Positions 1 through 5,377 of a stretch of 6,380 nucleotides of DNA are shown piece by piece. The notes beneath the pieces are model-generated. The model was not told the DNA's origin and ran no database searches. It saw nothing but the letters and a program-made list of their open reading frames with translations. The stretch comes from Candidatus Colimorpha enterica (GTDB lineage Bacteria > Bacillota > Clostridia > Oscillospirales > CAG-272). The stretch lies in the NCBI GenBank assembly GCA_000433515.1, contig FR891209.1:16721-23100 (forward strand), in the 5' to 3' direction. The position numbers and the translations under genes are program-made. Every line of letters begins with the position of its first letter. The first letter of the stretch is position 1.

Positions 1-1179
1 CTGCGAGCCGCCCACAAGCTCCCCGACTCCGGGGACAAGGAGATCGACCGCCGCAACCGTCTTTCCGTCGTCGTTGACCCTCATATAGAACGCCTTGATG
101 TCGCGCGGCCAGTCGGTGACGAATACCGGTCTGCCGTAGACTTTCTCGGTGAGGTATCTTTCATGCTCTGTCTGGAGGTCGCTGCCCCAGTCGATGGGGT
201 ACTCGAAGGTGACTCCGCTTTCTTTGAGAATCTTTATAGCCTCGGTATAGGTGACTCTTGCGAAGTCGCTCCCGACGATGTTGTGAAGCCTGTCAAGCAG
301 CGTGGTGTCGATGAATTTATCGAACAGCTCAAGCTCACGGGGGCATTCCTTCATGATATACGCAACGACGTATTTAAGCATCGATTCGATAAGCTCCATG
401 TCGTCGTCAAGGTCGGCGAATGCGATCTCCGGCTCCATCATCCAGAACTCAGCCGCATGGCGGGGAGTGTTGGACTTTTCGGCGCGGAAGGTCGGACCGA
501 AGGTGTAGACCTTGGCGAACGCCAGCGCATATGTCTCGGCATTGAGCTGACCGGAGACGGTGAGATTTGTCGGCTTGCCGAAGAAATCCTGCGAATAATC
601 GACCTTTCCGTCCGGGGTGCGCGGGAGGCTGTCGGGGTCGAGCGTGGTCACCCGGAACATTTCGCCCGCACCCTCGCAGTCGCTTCCGGTGATTATCGGA
701 GTGTGGACATAGACGAAGTTTCTCTCCTGAAAGAACTTATGGATGGCATAAGCGGCGACCGAGCGTACCCTGAACACCGCCTCGTACTTGTTTGTCCTCG
801 GCCGGAGGTGGGCAATTGTGCGGAGAAATTCATCGGAATGACGCTTTTTCTGAAGCGGATAATCGGGGGTGGAGGTCCCCGTGACCTCGATTTCCGTAGC
901 CTTCAGCTCAAATGCCTGCTTTGCTCCGGGCGTCAGCTCGAATATTCCCTTCACTGCGACCGACGCGCCGACATTCTGCTTTGCGATCTCTTTATAGTTG
1001 CCGAGCTTTTCAGCCTCAAACACCACCTGAAGGCAGGGAAGCGTGCTTCCGTCATTCAGGTCGATGAAGCCGAAATTGTTGTTTGCCCGGATTGCGCGGC
1101 ACCAGCCGGCAACGGTGATTTCTTTACCGGAACAGCTTTCCGGTGAAGCGAATAACTCTTTGACTGTGATTCTTTTCAT
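1..1179 (-). CDS. asnS: Asparaginyl-tRNA synthetase, C-terminus cut by window edge
   Basis: AsnS joins asparagine to tRNA-Asn in the cytoplasm, using ATP. I translated the minus strand from the ATG at 1179-1177; it stays open to the window edge for 393 codons, beginning MKRITVKELFASPESCSGKE. Residues 1 to about 105 form the OB-fold anticodon-binding domain (ITVAGWCRAIR, FGFIDLNDGS). The class II catalytic domain follows, with HLRPRTNKYEAVFRVRS at 124-140, TPIITGSDCEGAGEMF at 160-175 and motif 2 at 230-250 (FRAEKSNTPRHAAEFWMMEP). The asparagine-type residues here, and the AEKSNTPRH stretch, favour AsnS over AspRS. The last visible residues are GELVGGSQ; motif 3 and roughly 70 residues should lie beyond the edge, as the family is about 460 long. 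A GGAAGG ribosome binding site precedes the ATG and lies inside a duplicated leader. The gene follows the lipoprotein gene by 54 bp, so they are probably co-transcribed. Confidence 0.96.
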   Translation of the reverse strand, partial: MKRITVKELFASPESCSGKEITVAGWCRAIRANNNFGFIDLNDGSTLPCLQVVFEAEKLGNYKEIAKQNVGASVAVKGIFELTPGAKQAFELKATEIEVTGTSTPDYPLQKKRHSDEFLRTIAHLRPRTNKYEAVFRVRSVAAYAIHKFFQERNFVYVHTPIITGSDCEGAGEMFRVTTLDPDSLPRTPDGKVDYSQDFFGKPTNLTVSGQLNAETYALAFAKVYTFGPTFRAEKSNTPRHAAEFWMMEPEIAFADLDDDMELIESMLKYVVAYIMKECPRELELFDKFIDTTLLDRLHNIVGSDFARVTYTEAIKILKESGVTFEYPIDWGSDLQTEHERYLTEKVYGRPVFVTDWPRDIKAFYMRVNDDGKTVAAVDLLVPGVGELVGGSQ

Positions 1180-1227
1180 TAAACTTACCTTCCTTTGACT
1201 GCGATTTTTTTCATTAAACTTACCTTC
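1158..1227. repeat. 35-bp tandem duplication of the asnS start region
   Basis: Two directly adjacent 35-bp units, 1158-1192 and 1193-1227, match at 33 of 35 positions. On the minus strand each unit contains a GAAGG ribosome binding site, the spacer TAAGTTTA, an ATG and about seven codons (MKRITVK in the copy used by asnS, MKKIAVK in the upstream copy). The differences are single transitions at unit positions 10 and 15. The offset of 35 is not a multiple of three, so the upstream ATG is out of frame with asnS. The likely origin is replication slippage or a local duplication, followed by slight divergence. Confidence 0.93.
1185..1214 (-). CDS. Nine-codon mini-ORF upstream of asnS
   Basis: The upstream unit of the duplicated leader encodes MKKIAVKGR followed by TAA. 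Its ATG at 1214-1212 has a good GAAGG site (GGGAGAAGG) with normal spacing, so initiation is plausible. The stop codon at 1187-1185 directly follows the GGAAGG site of asnS and ends 5 bp before the asnS ATG, an arrangement suited to termination and re-initiation. I infer that it may tune or couple asnS translation. It may equally be a harmless by-product of the duplication: it has no Asn codon, so classical attenuation by tRNA-Asn charging is unlikely. Confidence 0.35.
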   Translation of the reverse strand: MKKIAVKGR

Positions 1228-1233
1228 TCCCGG

Positions 1234-2580
1234 TCATTTTGCTCTGACAAGCATCGCGCGTCCTGCGGGAAGCGTGAAGGTCAGCTTTCCGTCAGCCTCT
1301 TTGACGTATGAACAGCCGGAGAGCGACTCCCATTCCGCGCTTTCGGGGTTGAGCCACTCATATCCCGCCGCGTTTCCGCTCATGACGAGGGAGGAGGGAG
1401 CATCGGCTTTTGTCGGCTCGGAGTTCATGACCATGAACCAGCCGTTCTTATAGAACCCGACAAGCGCATTCTCTCCGGTCAGGGCGCCGAGCTTTCCGTT
1501 TTCCGGATAGTCGTCAACGCCCCTCAGTCGGCTGTCGCCGATGCGGTAGACCTTTTCGGATTCGGTATCATAGAGCGCGGAGCCGAGGACTCTTGTAATT
1601 TTGTTCTCGTTCTGAACATCGTTGTAGTGCTTTGTGGCAACACCGTCAATTGTTATCATTGACGTGGGGGTATAATTGACGTTATCCGGCTGCCAGTAGG
1701 TGAAATAGGACAGGCTCTTCATACCGTAAAGGAGCGACGCGTTTGCCTGCCATGCAATTTCAGACTCAGAGACATTGCTATATGCTATATGCTGAACGAG
1801 CTGAACGATAACTCTTGTCTCAAGGCCGTATTTCTTTCCTGCCGCAGCGGCATATTCAAGGTTCAGGAAGAACTCTCCGCGCTGGGAAGAGGTGGTATCG
1901 CCTCCGAGGAAGTCATAGTTGTCATAGCTTATATAGTCCGGCTTGACAATCGAGCAGAATGTGTCCAGATATTCCTCATACGTTGCTGTTTTAAGCTGAT
2001 CGGGGGTTGCGTAGGTGGGCAGCAGATTGATATATGCTTTTCTCTCAGGGTCGATACGGTGAATAGCATCAACAAACATCGACAGGACCTTGAATTTGAG
2101 TGCGTTGGGCTCGTCGCAGAGCACCCATTCCTTCACGTTTCCGTATTTTCCGTAGCGTTCGACCAGCTTCCTTACGCACTGATCGACCTCTTCCTGCGTC
2201 GGAAGCTCGTCGCGGCTGTAGATCGATTCGACGATACCGTCTTTAACCGCCGCATTCAGCCCGTGCTTTTCAAGAAGAGCAACTGCTTTTTCGATTTTTT
2301 CGGGCTCCCACGGAAAGGTCAGTATCGGAACGATGTCGAACCCGGCATCCTTCATCCGGATGACCTCATCCTCTGTGAAATTCTCATACGGAGGGCCCCA
2401 GTAGTAGGTTATCGAGTAGCCGTTTTCCTTGACCGGATCGGGCGCCTGTGTCTGGGAGGTGCTGTCGGGACCGGTTTCATTCGTTGTTCCGCTTTCCGTG
2501 CTGCCGCCGCGGTTTGAGCACGCGCTCACAAGCATTGTAACAGCAAGTCCGGCTGTGATTGCCGTGATTATTTTTTTCAT
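1234..2580 (-). CDS. Lipoprotein with glycoside-hydrolase-like TIM-barrel domain
   Basis: This 448-residue protein starts with a type II signal peptide: MKK, a hydrophobic core, and the lipobox LVSAC with Cys21 as the lipidation site. A Ser/Thr/Gly-rich linker covers residues 22-50. It should therefore be anchored outside the cytoplasmic membrane. Residues about 55-325 look like a clan GH-A type barrel: YYWGPPYENFTEDE (59-72), FDIVPILTFPW (81-91), WVLCDEP (152-158), YINLLPTY (183-190), PDYISYDNYDF (214-224) and SLSYFTYWQP (289-298). Glu157 sits where the acid/base residue of such enzymes is found. I see no Glu at the end of the presumed seventh strand (RVIVQLVQH, 256-264), so catalysis is uncertain. 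Residues 330-448 look like a C-terminal beta domain ending LPAGRAMLVRAK. The ATG has an AAGGAG site 8 bp upstream and lies 18 bp after the flavin reductase stop. Substrate and exact family are unknown; a carbohydrate-binding or hydrolytic role is inference. Confidence 0.85.
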   Translation of the reverse strand: MKKIITAITAGLAVTMLVSACSNRGGSTESGTTNETGPDSTSQTQAPDPVKENGYSITYYWGPPYENFTEDEVIRMKDAGFDIVPILTFPWEPEKIEKAVALLEKHGLNAAVKDGIVESIYSRDELPTQEEVDQCVRKLVERYGKYGNVKEWVLCDEPNALKFKVLSMFVDAIHRIDPERKAYINLLPTYATPDQLKTATYEEYLDTFCSIVKPDYISYDNYDFLGGDTTSSQRGEFFLNLEYAAAAGKKYGLETRVIVQLVQHIAYSNVSESEIAWQANASLLYGMKSLSYFTYWQPDNVNYTPTSMITIDGVATKHYNDVQNENKITRVLGSALYDTESEKVYRIGDSRLRGVDDYPENGKLGALTGENALVGFYKNGWFMVMNSEPTKADAPSSLVMSGNAAGYEWLNPESAEWESLSGCSYVKEADGKLTFTLPAGRAMLVRAK

Positions 2581-2598
2581 CGGTTTAACTCCTTGATT

Positions 2599-3189
2599 TT
2601 AATGGCAACGTGCTTTTTTTGATTTGCTTTTTGCCTTCACCGAGCAGCCGAACGGAGCCAGCTTTTTGCCGAGGGCATAATAATCCCCGTGTGCAAAGGC
2701 CGCAAGACCTGCTCTTTCAAGGTGAAGCTTCCCGGAGCTGTCGATAAGCTCTCCGTCAATGTCGACCGCAACGATCTCCGCAAGGAACATATCATGGCTG
2801 CCGAGCGGAATCACCTGCGTGACGCGGCACTCGATATTGACCGGAGATTCCGCGATCAGCGGAACGTTGACTGCCGATGCCTGTCCCTCGGTCAGACCGC
2901 ATTTTCTGAACTTGTCCACCTTTGCGCCGGTATATATGCCGCAGTAATCCGCTTTTTTCACAAGCGCCGCAGTCGTGAGATTGACAACGAACTCGCCGCC
3001 CGTTTTTATGATGCCGTAAGAGTACCGCGTCGGGCGCACCGAGATATATGTCATGGGAGGCTTGGTATTTACCGTCCCCGTCCACGCCACCGTGATGATG
3101 TTCGCTTTTCCCGGCTCCCCGCAGGTCACCATGACCGGAGGCACGGGCGCGGTTATCGCCGTACCCTTCCATACCGCCTTGTTGCTCAT
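2599..3189 (-). CDS. Flavin reductase-like (flavoredoxin-type) FMN-binding protein
   Basis: The 196-residue product belongs to the flavin reductase-like split-barrel family, whose members bind FMN and act as flavin reductases or electron carriers in the cytoplasm. Family-like segments are PVMVTCGEPGKANIITVAWT (18-37), PPMTYISVRPTRYSYGII (44-61), the GGEFVVNLTT strand (64-73), DYCGIYTGAKVDKF (81-94) and the late HGDYYALGKKLAPFG (168-181). The C-terminus is a short lysine-rich tail (KAKSKSKKARCH) that I do not associate with a known function. I chose the ATG at 3189 because AGGA lies about 7 bp upstream. A longer reading from TTG at 3231 would run through a GC-rich hairpin and adds nothing family-like. 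It probably heads a unit with the lipoprotein and asnS. Partner and substrate cannot be told from the sequence. Confidence 0.9.
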   Translation of the reverse strand: MSNKAVWKGTAITAPVPPVMVTCGEPGKANIITVAWTGTVNTKPPMTYISVRPTRYSYGIIKTGGEFVVNLTTAALVKKADYCGIYTGAKVDKFRKCGLTEGQASAVNVPLIAESPVNIECRVTQVIPLGSHDMFLAEIVAVDIDGELIDSSGKLHLERAGLAAFAHGDYYALGKKLAPFGCSVKAKSKSKKARCH

Positions 3190-3332
3190 TTTGAATCCTG
3201 AATAATTATTTATTTTGGGGCGCCGCCCCAAACCCTGCCCCTTTCTTGAAAAGAAAGGGGGAAAGAAGAACTGTTTTAAGAAATTATGAATTAGTGGGGA
3301 TGTCTGAAGTCACCGTAAAGATGATATAGCTC
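3190..3332. other. 143-bp gap with two adjacent hairpins between rpiB and the flavin reductase gene
   Basis: Two perfect inverted repeats lie side by side. The first (3214-3232) has an 8-bp stem TTTGGGGC/GCCCCAAA around a 3-nt loop. The second (3238-3260) has a 10-bp stem CCCCTTTCTT/AAGAAAGGGG around a 3-nt loop. Neither is followed by a T-run on either strand, so a classical intrinsic terminator is not supported. They could still stabilise a processed RNA 3' end after rpiB or act as a weak terminator. The shape resembles intergenic repeats I recall from clostridial genomes, which I could not check. A 10-bp palindrome AATAATTATT lies at 3201-3210, just upstream of the flavin reductase ribosome binding site. 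I see no gene or clear promoter in the rest of the gap. Confidence 0.6.
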
Positions 3333-3788
3333 TCACGGATTATTCTCAAACCCCATAACCATATCGACCCTGACCTTGTGTCTGCCGCCCTCGAATTCGT
3401 TCGAGAGGAAGGCGTCGATGATGTCAAACGCAAGCCCGCCGCCGACGACGTTTGCTCCCATGCAGAGGACGTTTGCGTCATTGTGCATTCTTGTGAAGCG
3501 GGCGGAATATGTGTCTCCGCAGAGCGCGGCTCTGATCCCGCGGTGCTTGTTTGCCGCCATGCTCATACCGATGCCGGTGCTGCAGAGAAGGATTCCGAGG
3601 TCAGCCTCGCCCTTCTGTATTGCCTCGCAGACCCGGTGTGCGTATACCGGGTAATTGACGCTTTCCGGACTGTAGGTGCCGAAGTCGGTGCAGCTGAACC
3701 CGAGAGAAGCAAGGTGCAGTCTGACGCTTTCCTTGAGCAGATATGCTCCGTGGTCACAGCCGATGGCGATCTTTCTTGTGGTGTTCAT
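3333..3788 (-). CDS. rpiB: Ribose-5-phosphate isomerase B (RpiB/LacAB family)
   Basis: RpiB interconverts ribose 5-phosphate and ribulose 5-phosphate in the non-oxidative pentose phosphate pathway. The 151-residue protein has the usual family length and motifs: GCDHGAY (10-16), the catalytic Cys69 in GILLCSTGIGMSMAANK (65-81), and MHNDANVLCMGANVVGGGLA (101-120) with the expected His102. Allose-6-phosphate isomerase activity is a possible alternative in this family, but no allose genes are nearby. I placed the start at the ATG at 3788, which has GGAG at 3801-3798 with 9 bp spacing. The in-frame ATG three codons earlier directly abuts that GGAG and cannot use it. The start lies 1 bp after the stop of the shifted tsaB frame and 20 bp after the ancestral tsaB stop, so rpiB is in the same transcript. 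Confidence 0.95.
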   Translation of the reverse strand: MNTTRKIAIGCDHGAYLLKESVRLHLASLGFSCTDFGTYSPESVNYPVYAHRVCEAIQKGEADLGILLCSTGIGMSMAANKHRGIRAALCGDTYSARFTRMHNDANVLCMGANVVGGGLAFDIIDAFLSNEFEGGRHKVRVDMVMGFENNP

Positions 3789-3789
3789 T

Positions 3790-4533
3790 TTATTCATCTC
3801 CGTTTAAATTATATCCTGTTCCGGTTTCTCTCCGCCGATGAGGGGCGAAGGTAAGAGGGTGAGAGCGAAATGTCGGTGAAATCCCCGCCCGCGGCACCTT
3901 CATACCTGTCAAGTGCGCAGAGAGCGACGGAAAAAGCATTCTGATACCGCATAAGCTCCGGAGTGAGCGCGACATTCCGGTTGTCCCGGCAGGCTTCCCT
4001 TGCGATATCATACCCGCCGCCGCAGAAATATACCCATCCCCGCCGCCGCAGAAATATACCGGCTCTCCGGGATATCCGGAAAGCTCCGCCGCAAGCTCCG
4101 CTGCAGTGATCACTCTGTCGGGGGAGAGGCGAATTATTTCTCTGCCGTTTATCCTGAAAACCGCGTTGTAAAGCTGAGAGCGCCGGGCGTCCATGACCGG
4201 GCAGACGATCCCGGAAAAGCCGATGAAATTGTATGCCATTGCGTGCAGAGCCGAGACTCCGACACACGGCTTTCCCCGTCCGAAGGCCAGCCCCTTGACC
4301 GTTGCCGCGCCGATCCGCACTCCGGTGAAAGAGCCGGGACCCTCCGAGCAGGCAAAAATGTCAATGTCGCCGTAATCCAGTCCCACACCGCGCATAATTT
4401 CTTCGATCGCGGGCAAAAGCGTTTCGCTGTGGTTCAGCCGTCCGTTCACCGTCACGGATGCCGTAAGCTCCCGCCCCTCGGCAACAGCCGCCGCAACGGT
4501 TGTTTCTGTTGAATCGATTGCAAGTATTTTCAT
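3790..4533 (-). CDS. tsaB: TsaB, t6A-modification protein, frame-shifted in its last third
   Basis: TsaB partners TsaD and TsaE in transferring threonylcarbamoyl to A37 of ANN-decoding tRNAs. It has an ASKHA (actin-like) fold and supports TsaD rather than being the catalyst. Residues 1-162 are typical: MKILAIDSTE at the start, LNHSETLLP (33-41), SEGPGSFTGVRIG (63-75), VSALHAMA (93-100) and CPVMDARRSQLYNAVF (111-126). The ATG at 4533 is supported by GGAG 9 bp upstream; an earlier in-frame ATG at 4599 would read through repeat DNA. After VYFCGGG (159-165) the frame is wrong: it continues DGYISAAAGMISQG and ends without family features at 3790 (247 residues). The proper end, with SPSYLRPSSAERN, is in another frame and stops at 3809. 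The cause is a 26-bp tandem duplication at 4009-4060. As sequenced, the product lacks the native C-terminal part, so function is doubtful unless this is an assembly error or varies among cells. Confidence 0.88.
   Translation of the reverse strand: MKILAIDSTETTVAAAVAEGRELTASVTVNGRLNHSETLLPAIEEIMRGVGLDYGDIDIFACSEGPGSFTGVRIGAATVKGLAFGRGKPCVGVSALHAMAYNFIGFSGIVCPVMDARRSQLYNAVFRINGREIIRLSPDRVITAAELAAELSGYPGEPVYFCGGGDGYISAAAGMISQGKPAGTTGMSRSLRSLCGIRMLFPSLSAHLTGMKVPRAGISPTFRSHPLTFAPHRRRETGTGYNLNGDE
3809..4034 (-). pseudogene. tsaB: Displaced C-terminal reading frame of tsaB
   Basis: This frame reads YFCGGGYDIAREACRD, then NVALTPELMRYQNAFSVALC, and ends with SLSPSYLRPSSAERNRNRI before TAA at 3811-3809. 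The YLRxSxAER-like ending is characteristic of TsaB proteins. It is separated from the N-terminal part only by the 26-bp duplication. Removing one copy gives one uninterrupted frame of 699 bp including the stop (232 residues), a normal TsaB size. With that stop, the GGAG site for rpiB falls in the 20-bp gap, the expected arrangement for these genes. It has no start signal of its own, so I regard it as the detached end of tsaB rather than a separate gene. Confidence 0.85.
4009..4060. repeat. 26-bp tandem duplication inside tsaB
   Basis: Units 4009-4034 and 4035-4060 are adjacent and match at 25 of 26 positions, including 22 identical bases in a row; the only difference is A at 4012 versus C at 4038. 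The length is 26, one short of a multiple of three, so it shifts the tsaB frame. Within each unit a GCCGCCGC run would favour polymerase slippage. The mismatch argues against simple double counting of one copy during assembly, but a join between two strain variants remains possible. Confidence 0.95.
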
Positions 4534-4560
4534 GTGGTTAAACTCCGGTTTTGAAGGGGA

Positions 4561-4684
4561 AACGTCTTCCTTCTCTGAGAGAAGGAAGCGAAGAGACAAC
4601 TGAAAAAATATATCTTAAAATATCTTTTTTCAAAAGTTTTTGAAGAGGTCTCGGAGAAACTTTTTTCAAAAAGTTTCTCTGAGC
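4561..4684. repeat. Three-hairpin intergenic repeat, copy A
   Basis: Copy A (124 bp) matches copy B at 4714-4836 almost base for base; they differ mainly in a C/T run (one C and six T here, two C and four T there). It contains three inverted repeats. One at 4566-4588 has an 11-bp stem (CTTCCTTCTCT/AGAGAAGGAAG) around a single base. One at 4629-4644 has a 7-bp stem TTCAAAA/TTTTGAA. One at 4650-4683 has a 16-position stem with one G-U position and a 2-nt loop. No open frame in it looks like a protein. It lies just upstream of tsaB, between its ribosome binding site and copy B. A REP- or MITE-like element is my best guess. No T-run follows the hairpins, so terminator function is not shown. Confidence 0.85.
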
Positions 4685-4713
4685 CGCGGCCGGTTCATTC
4701 TTTCATATGGAGG

Positions 4714-4836
4714 AACGTCTTCCTTCTCTGAGAGAAGGAAGCGAAGAGACAACTGAAAAAATATATCTTAAAATATCCTTTTCAAAAGTTTTTGAAGAGG
4801 TCTCGGAGAAACTTTTTTCAAAAAGTTTCTCTGAGC
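4714..4836. repeat. Three-hairpin intergenic repeat, copy B, overlapping the end of tsaE
   Basis: Copy B is 123 bp and lies 153 bp from copy A, with a 29-bp unrelated spacer (4685-4713) containing CCGCGGCCGG. It has the same three hairpins: 4719-4741, the AT-rich middle one, and 4802-4835. Its right end overlaps the last 19 bp of tsaE, supplying the final codons and the stop. The outer ends of the pair are nearly inverted: GGGGAAACG at 4556-4564 and CGTTCCCC at 4836-4843. That would suit a mobile or formerly mobile non-autonomous element, but I could not identify target-site duplications. Confidence 0.85.
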
Positions 4837-5279
4837 GTTCCCCTTATTCTTTCAATCGTTATCTTCCTGTCGTTCTCTCCGGTTTTTCTGATTGTGACGC
4901 GGAAATAATCGTCCGGCAGGGCAAAGGGGATCTTTTCGCACCATTCGGCAGCCATGATGCAGCCGGAATAGTCGTAAAAGCCGATTGAATAGAGATCGTC
5001 GTCGTCCGCAATGCGGTACATATCGAAATGGCAGAGTCGCCTGCCGCTTTTTCCGCGGTACTCGTTGACGACCGTGTATGTCGGACTGCATACCGGCGCT
5101 CCCGGTGTCAATACCTCCGCAAGCCCTCTGACAAATGCGGTTTTTCCGGCTCCGAGGTCGCCGTAAAGCGCAATGAAGGCATCGTTTTCCCCGGCGGAAA
5201 GCAGATATTCCCCGAGCATTTTTCCGGCATTTTCGGTGTCGGAGACCGAGCCTGATTCAATTGATGCCGGGAAGACCAT
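4818..5279 (-). CDS. tsaE: TsaE, ATPase of the tRNA t6A-modification complex
   Basis: TsaE is the P-loop ATPase that binds the TsaB-TsaD pair and allows repeated rounds of tRNA t6A synthesis. The 153-residue protein has the family's usual length and motifs: the Walker A loop GDLGAGKT (40-47), the switch-like SPTYTVVNEY (65-74), HFDMYRI (84-90) and AAEWCEKI (110-117). The ATG at 5279 has GGAGG five bases upstream, so the start is secure. The last residues, LRETF, and the TGA at 4820-4818 come from intergenic repeat copy B, and the stop codon sits in the loop of a hairpin. tsaB follows after 284 bp that are almost entirely repeat. A separate promoter is likely upstream at about 5312-5340. Confidence 0.96.
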   Translation of the reverse strand: MVFPASIESGSVSDTENAGKMLGEYLLSAGENDAFIALYGDLGAGKTAFVRGLAEVLTPGAPVCSPTYTVVNEYRGKSGRRLCHFDMYRIADDDDLYSIGFYDYSGCIMAAEWCEKIPFALPDDYFRVTIRKTGENDRKITIERIRGTLRETF

Positions 5280-5311
5280 AAAAACCTCCGTCGGGTAAAT
5301 AATGTCCTACT

Positions 5312-5340
5312 ATATTATCACATTTCCGCGGATCTGAAAA
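5312..5340 (-). promoter_or_regulatory. Probable promoter of tsaE
   Basis: On the minus strand TTTTCA (5340-5335) lies 17 bp from TAATAT (5317-5312). Overlapping it is an extended -10 reading TGTGATAAT (5322-5314). The sequence from the -10 onward closely matches that of the CBS gene promoter (plus strand TGTCCTACTATATTAT here, TGTCCACACTATATTAT there). The start site would be near 5305, giving a leader of about 26 nt with GGAGG. The -35 is weak. I see no terminator after the CBS gene in 5341-5377, so read-through into tsaE is also possible. Confidence 0.45.
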
Positions 5341-5377
5341 GGGGTTTTCCGAAAAAATCCGGGAAACGCGGGGAAAA

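Noticed and set aside
163..1146. Long plus-strand open frame of 327 codons
   Set aside because: It lies wholly antisense to asnS, whose translation matches a known enzyme throughout; the plus-strand product has no recognisable motif.
1789..2517. Plus-strand open frame of 242 codons
   Set aside because: It is antisense to the lipoprotein gene, which has a signal peptide, lipobox and ribosome binding site; the plus-strand frame has none of these.
3190..3231. Upstream TTG start for the flavin reductase gene
   Set aside because: The 14 added codons come from a hairpin and AT-rich leader; the ATG at 3189 has its own ribosome binding site.
4034..4045. Programmed -1 ribosomal frameshift in tsaB
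   Set aside because: A -1 shift between the two units would rejoin the frames, but no canonical slippery heptamer is seen there. The tandem duplication explains the break fully, and TsaB is not known to use frameshifting.
4534..4599. Upstream ATG start for tsaB
   Set aside because: The extra 22 codons are repeat-derived, and the ATG at 4533 both matches the TsaB N-terminus and has a GGAG site.
4614..4645. Promoter for tsaB inside repeat copy A
   Set aside because: AT-rich -10-like sequence exists on the minus strand, but the possible -35 boxes match poorly or have wrong spacing, as expected by chance in such DNA.
4561..4836. Short CRISPR-like array
   Set aside because: There are only two units of about 124 bp with one 29-bp spacer; the unit is far too long for a CRISPR repeat and no cas gene is present.
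5331..5377. Intrinsic terminator after the CBS gene
   Set aside because: A T-run is present on the minus strand, but no stable GC stem precedes it; the best pairing is short and mismatched.
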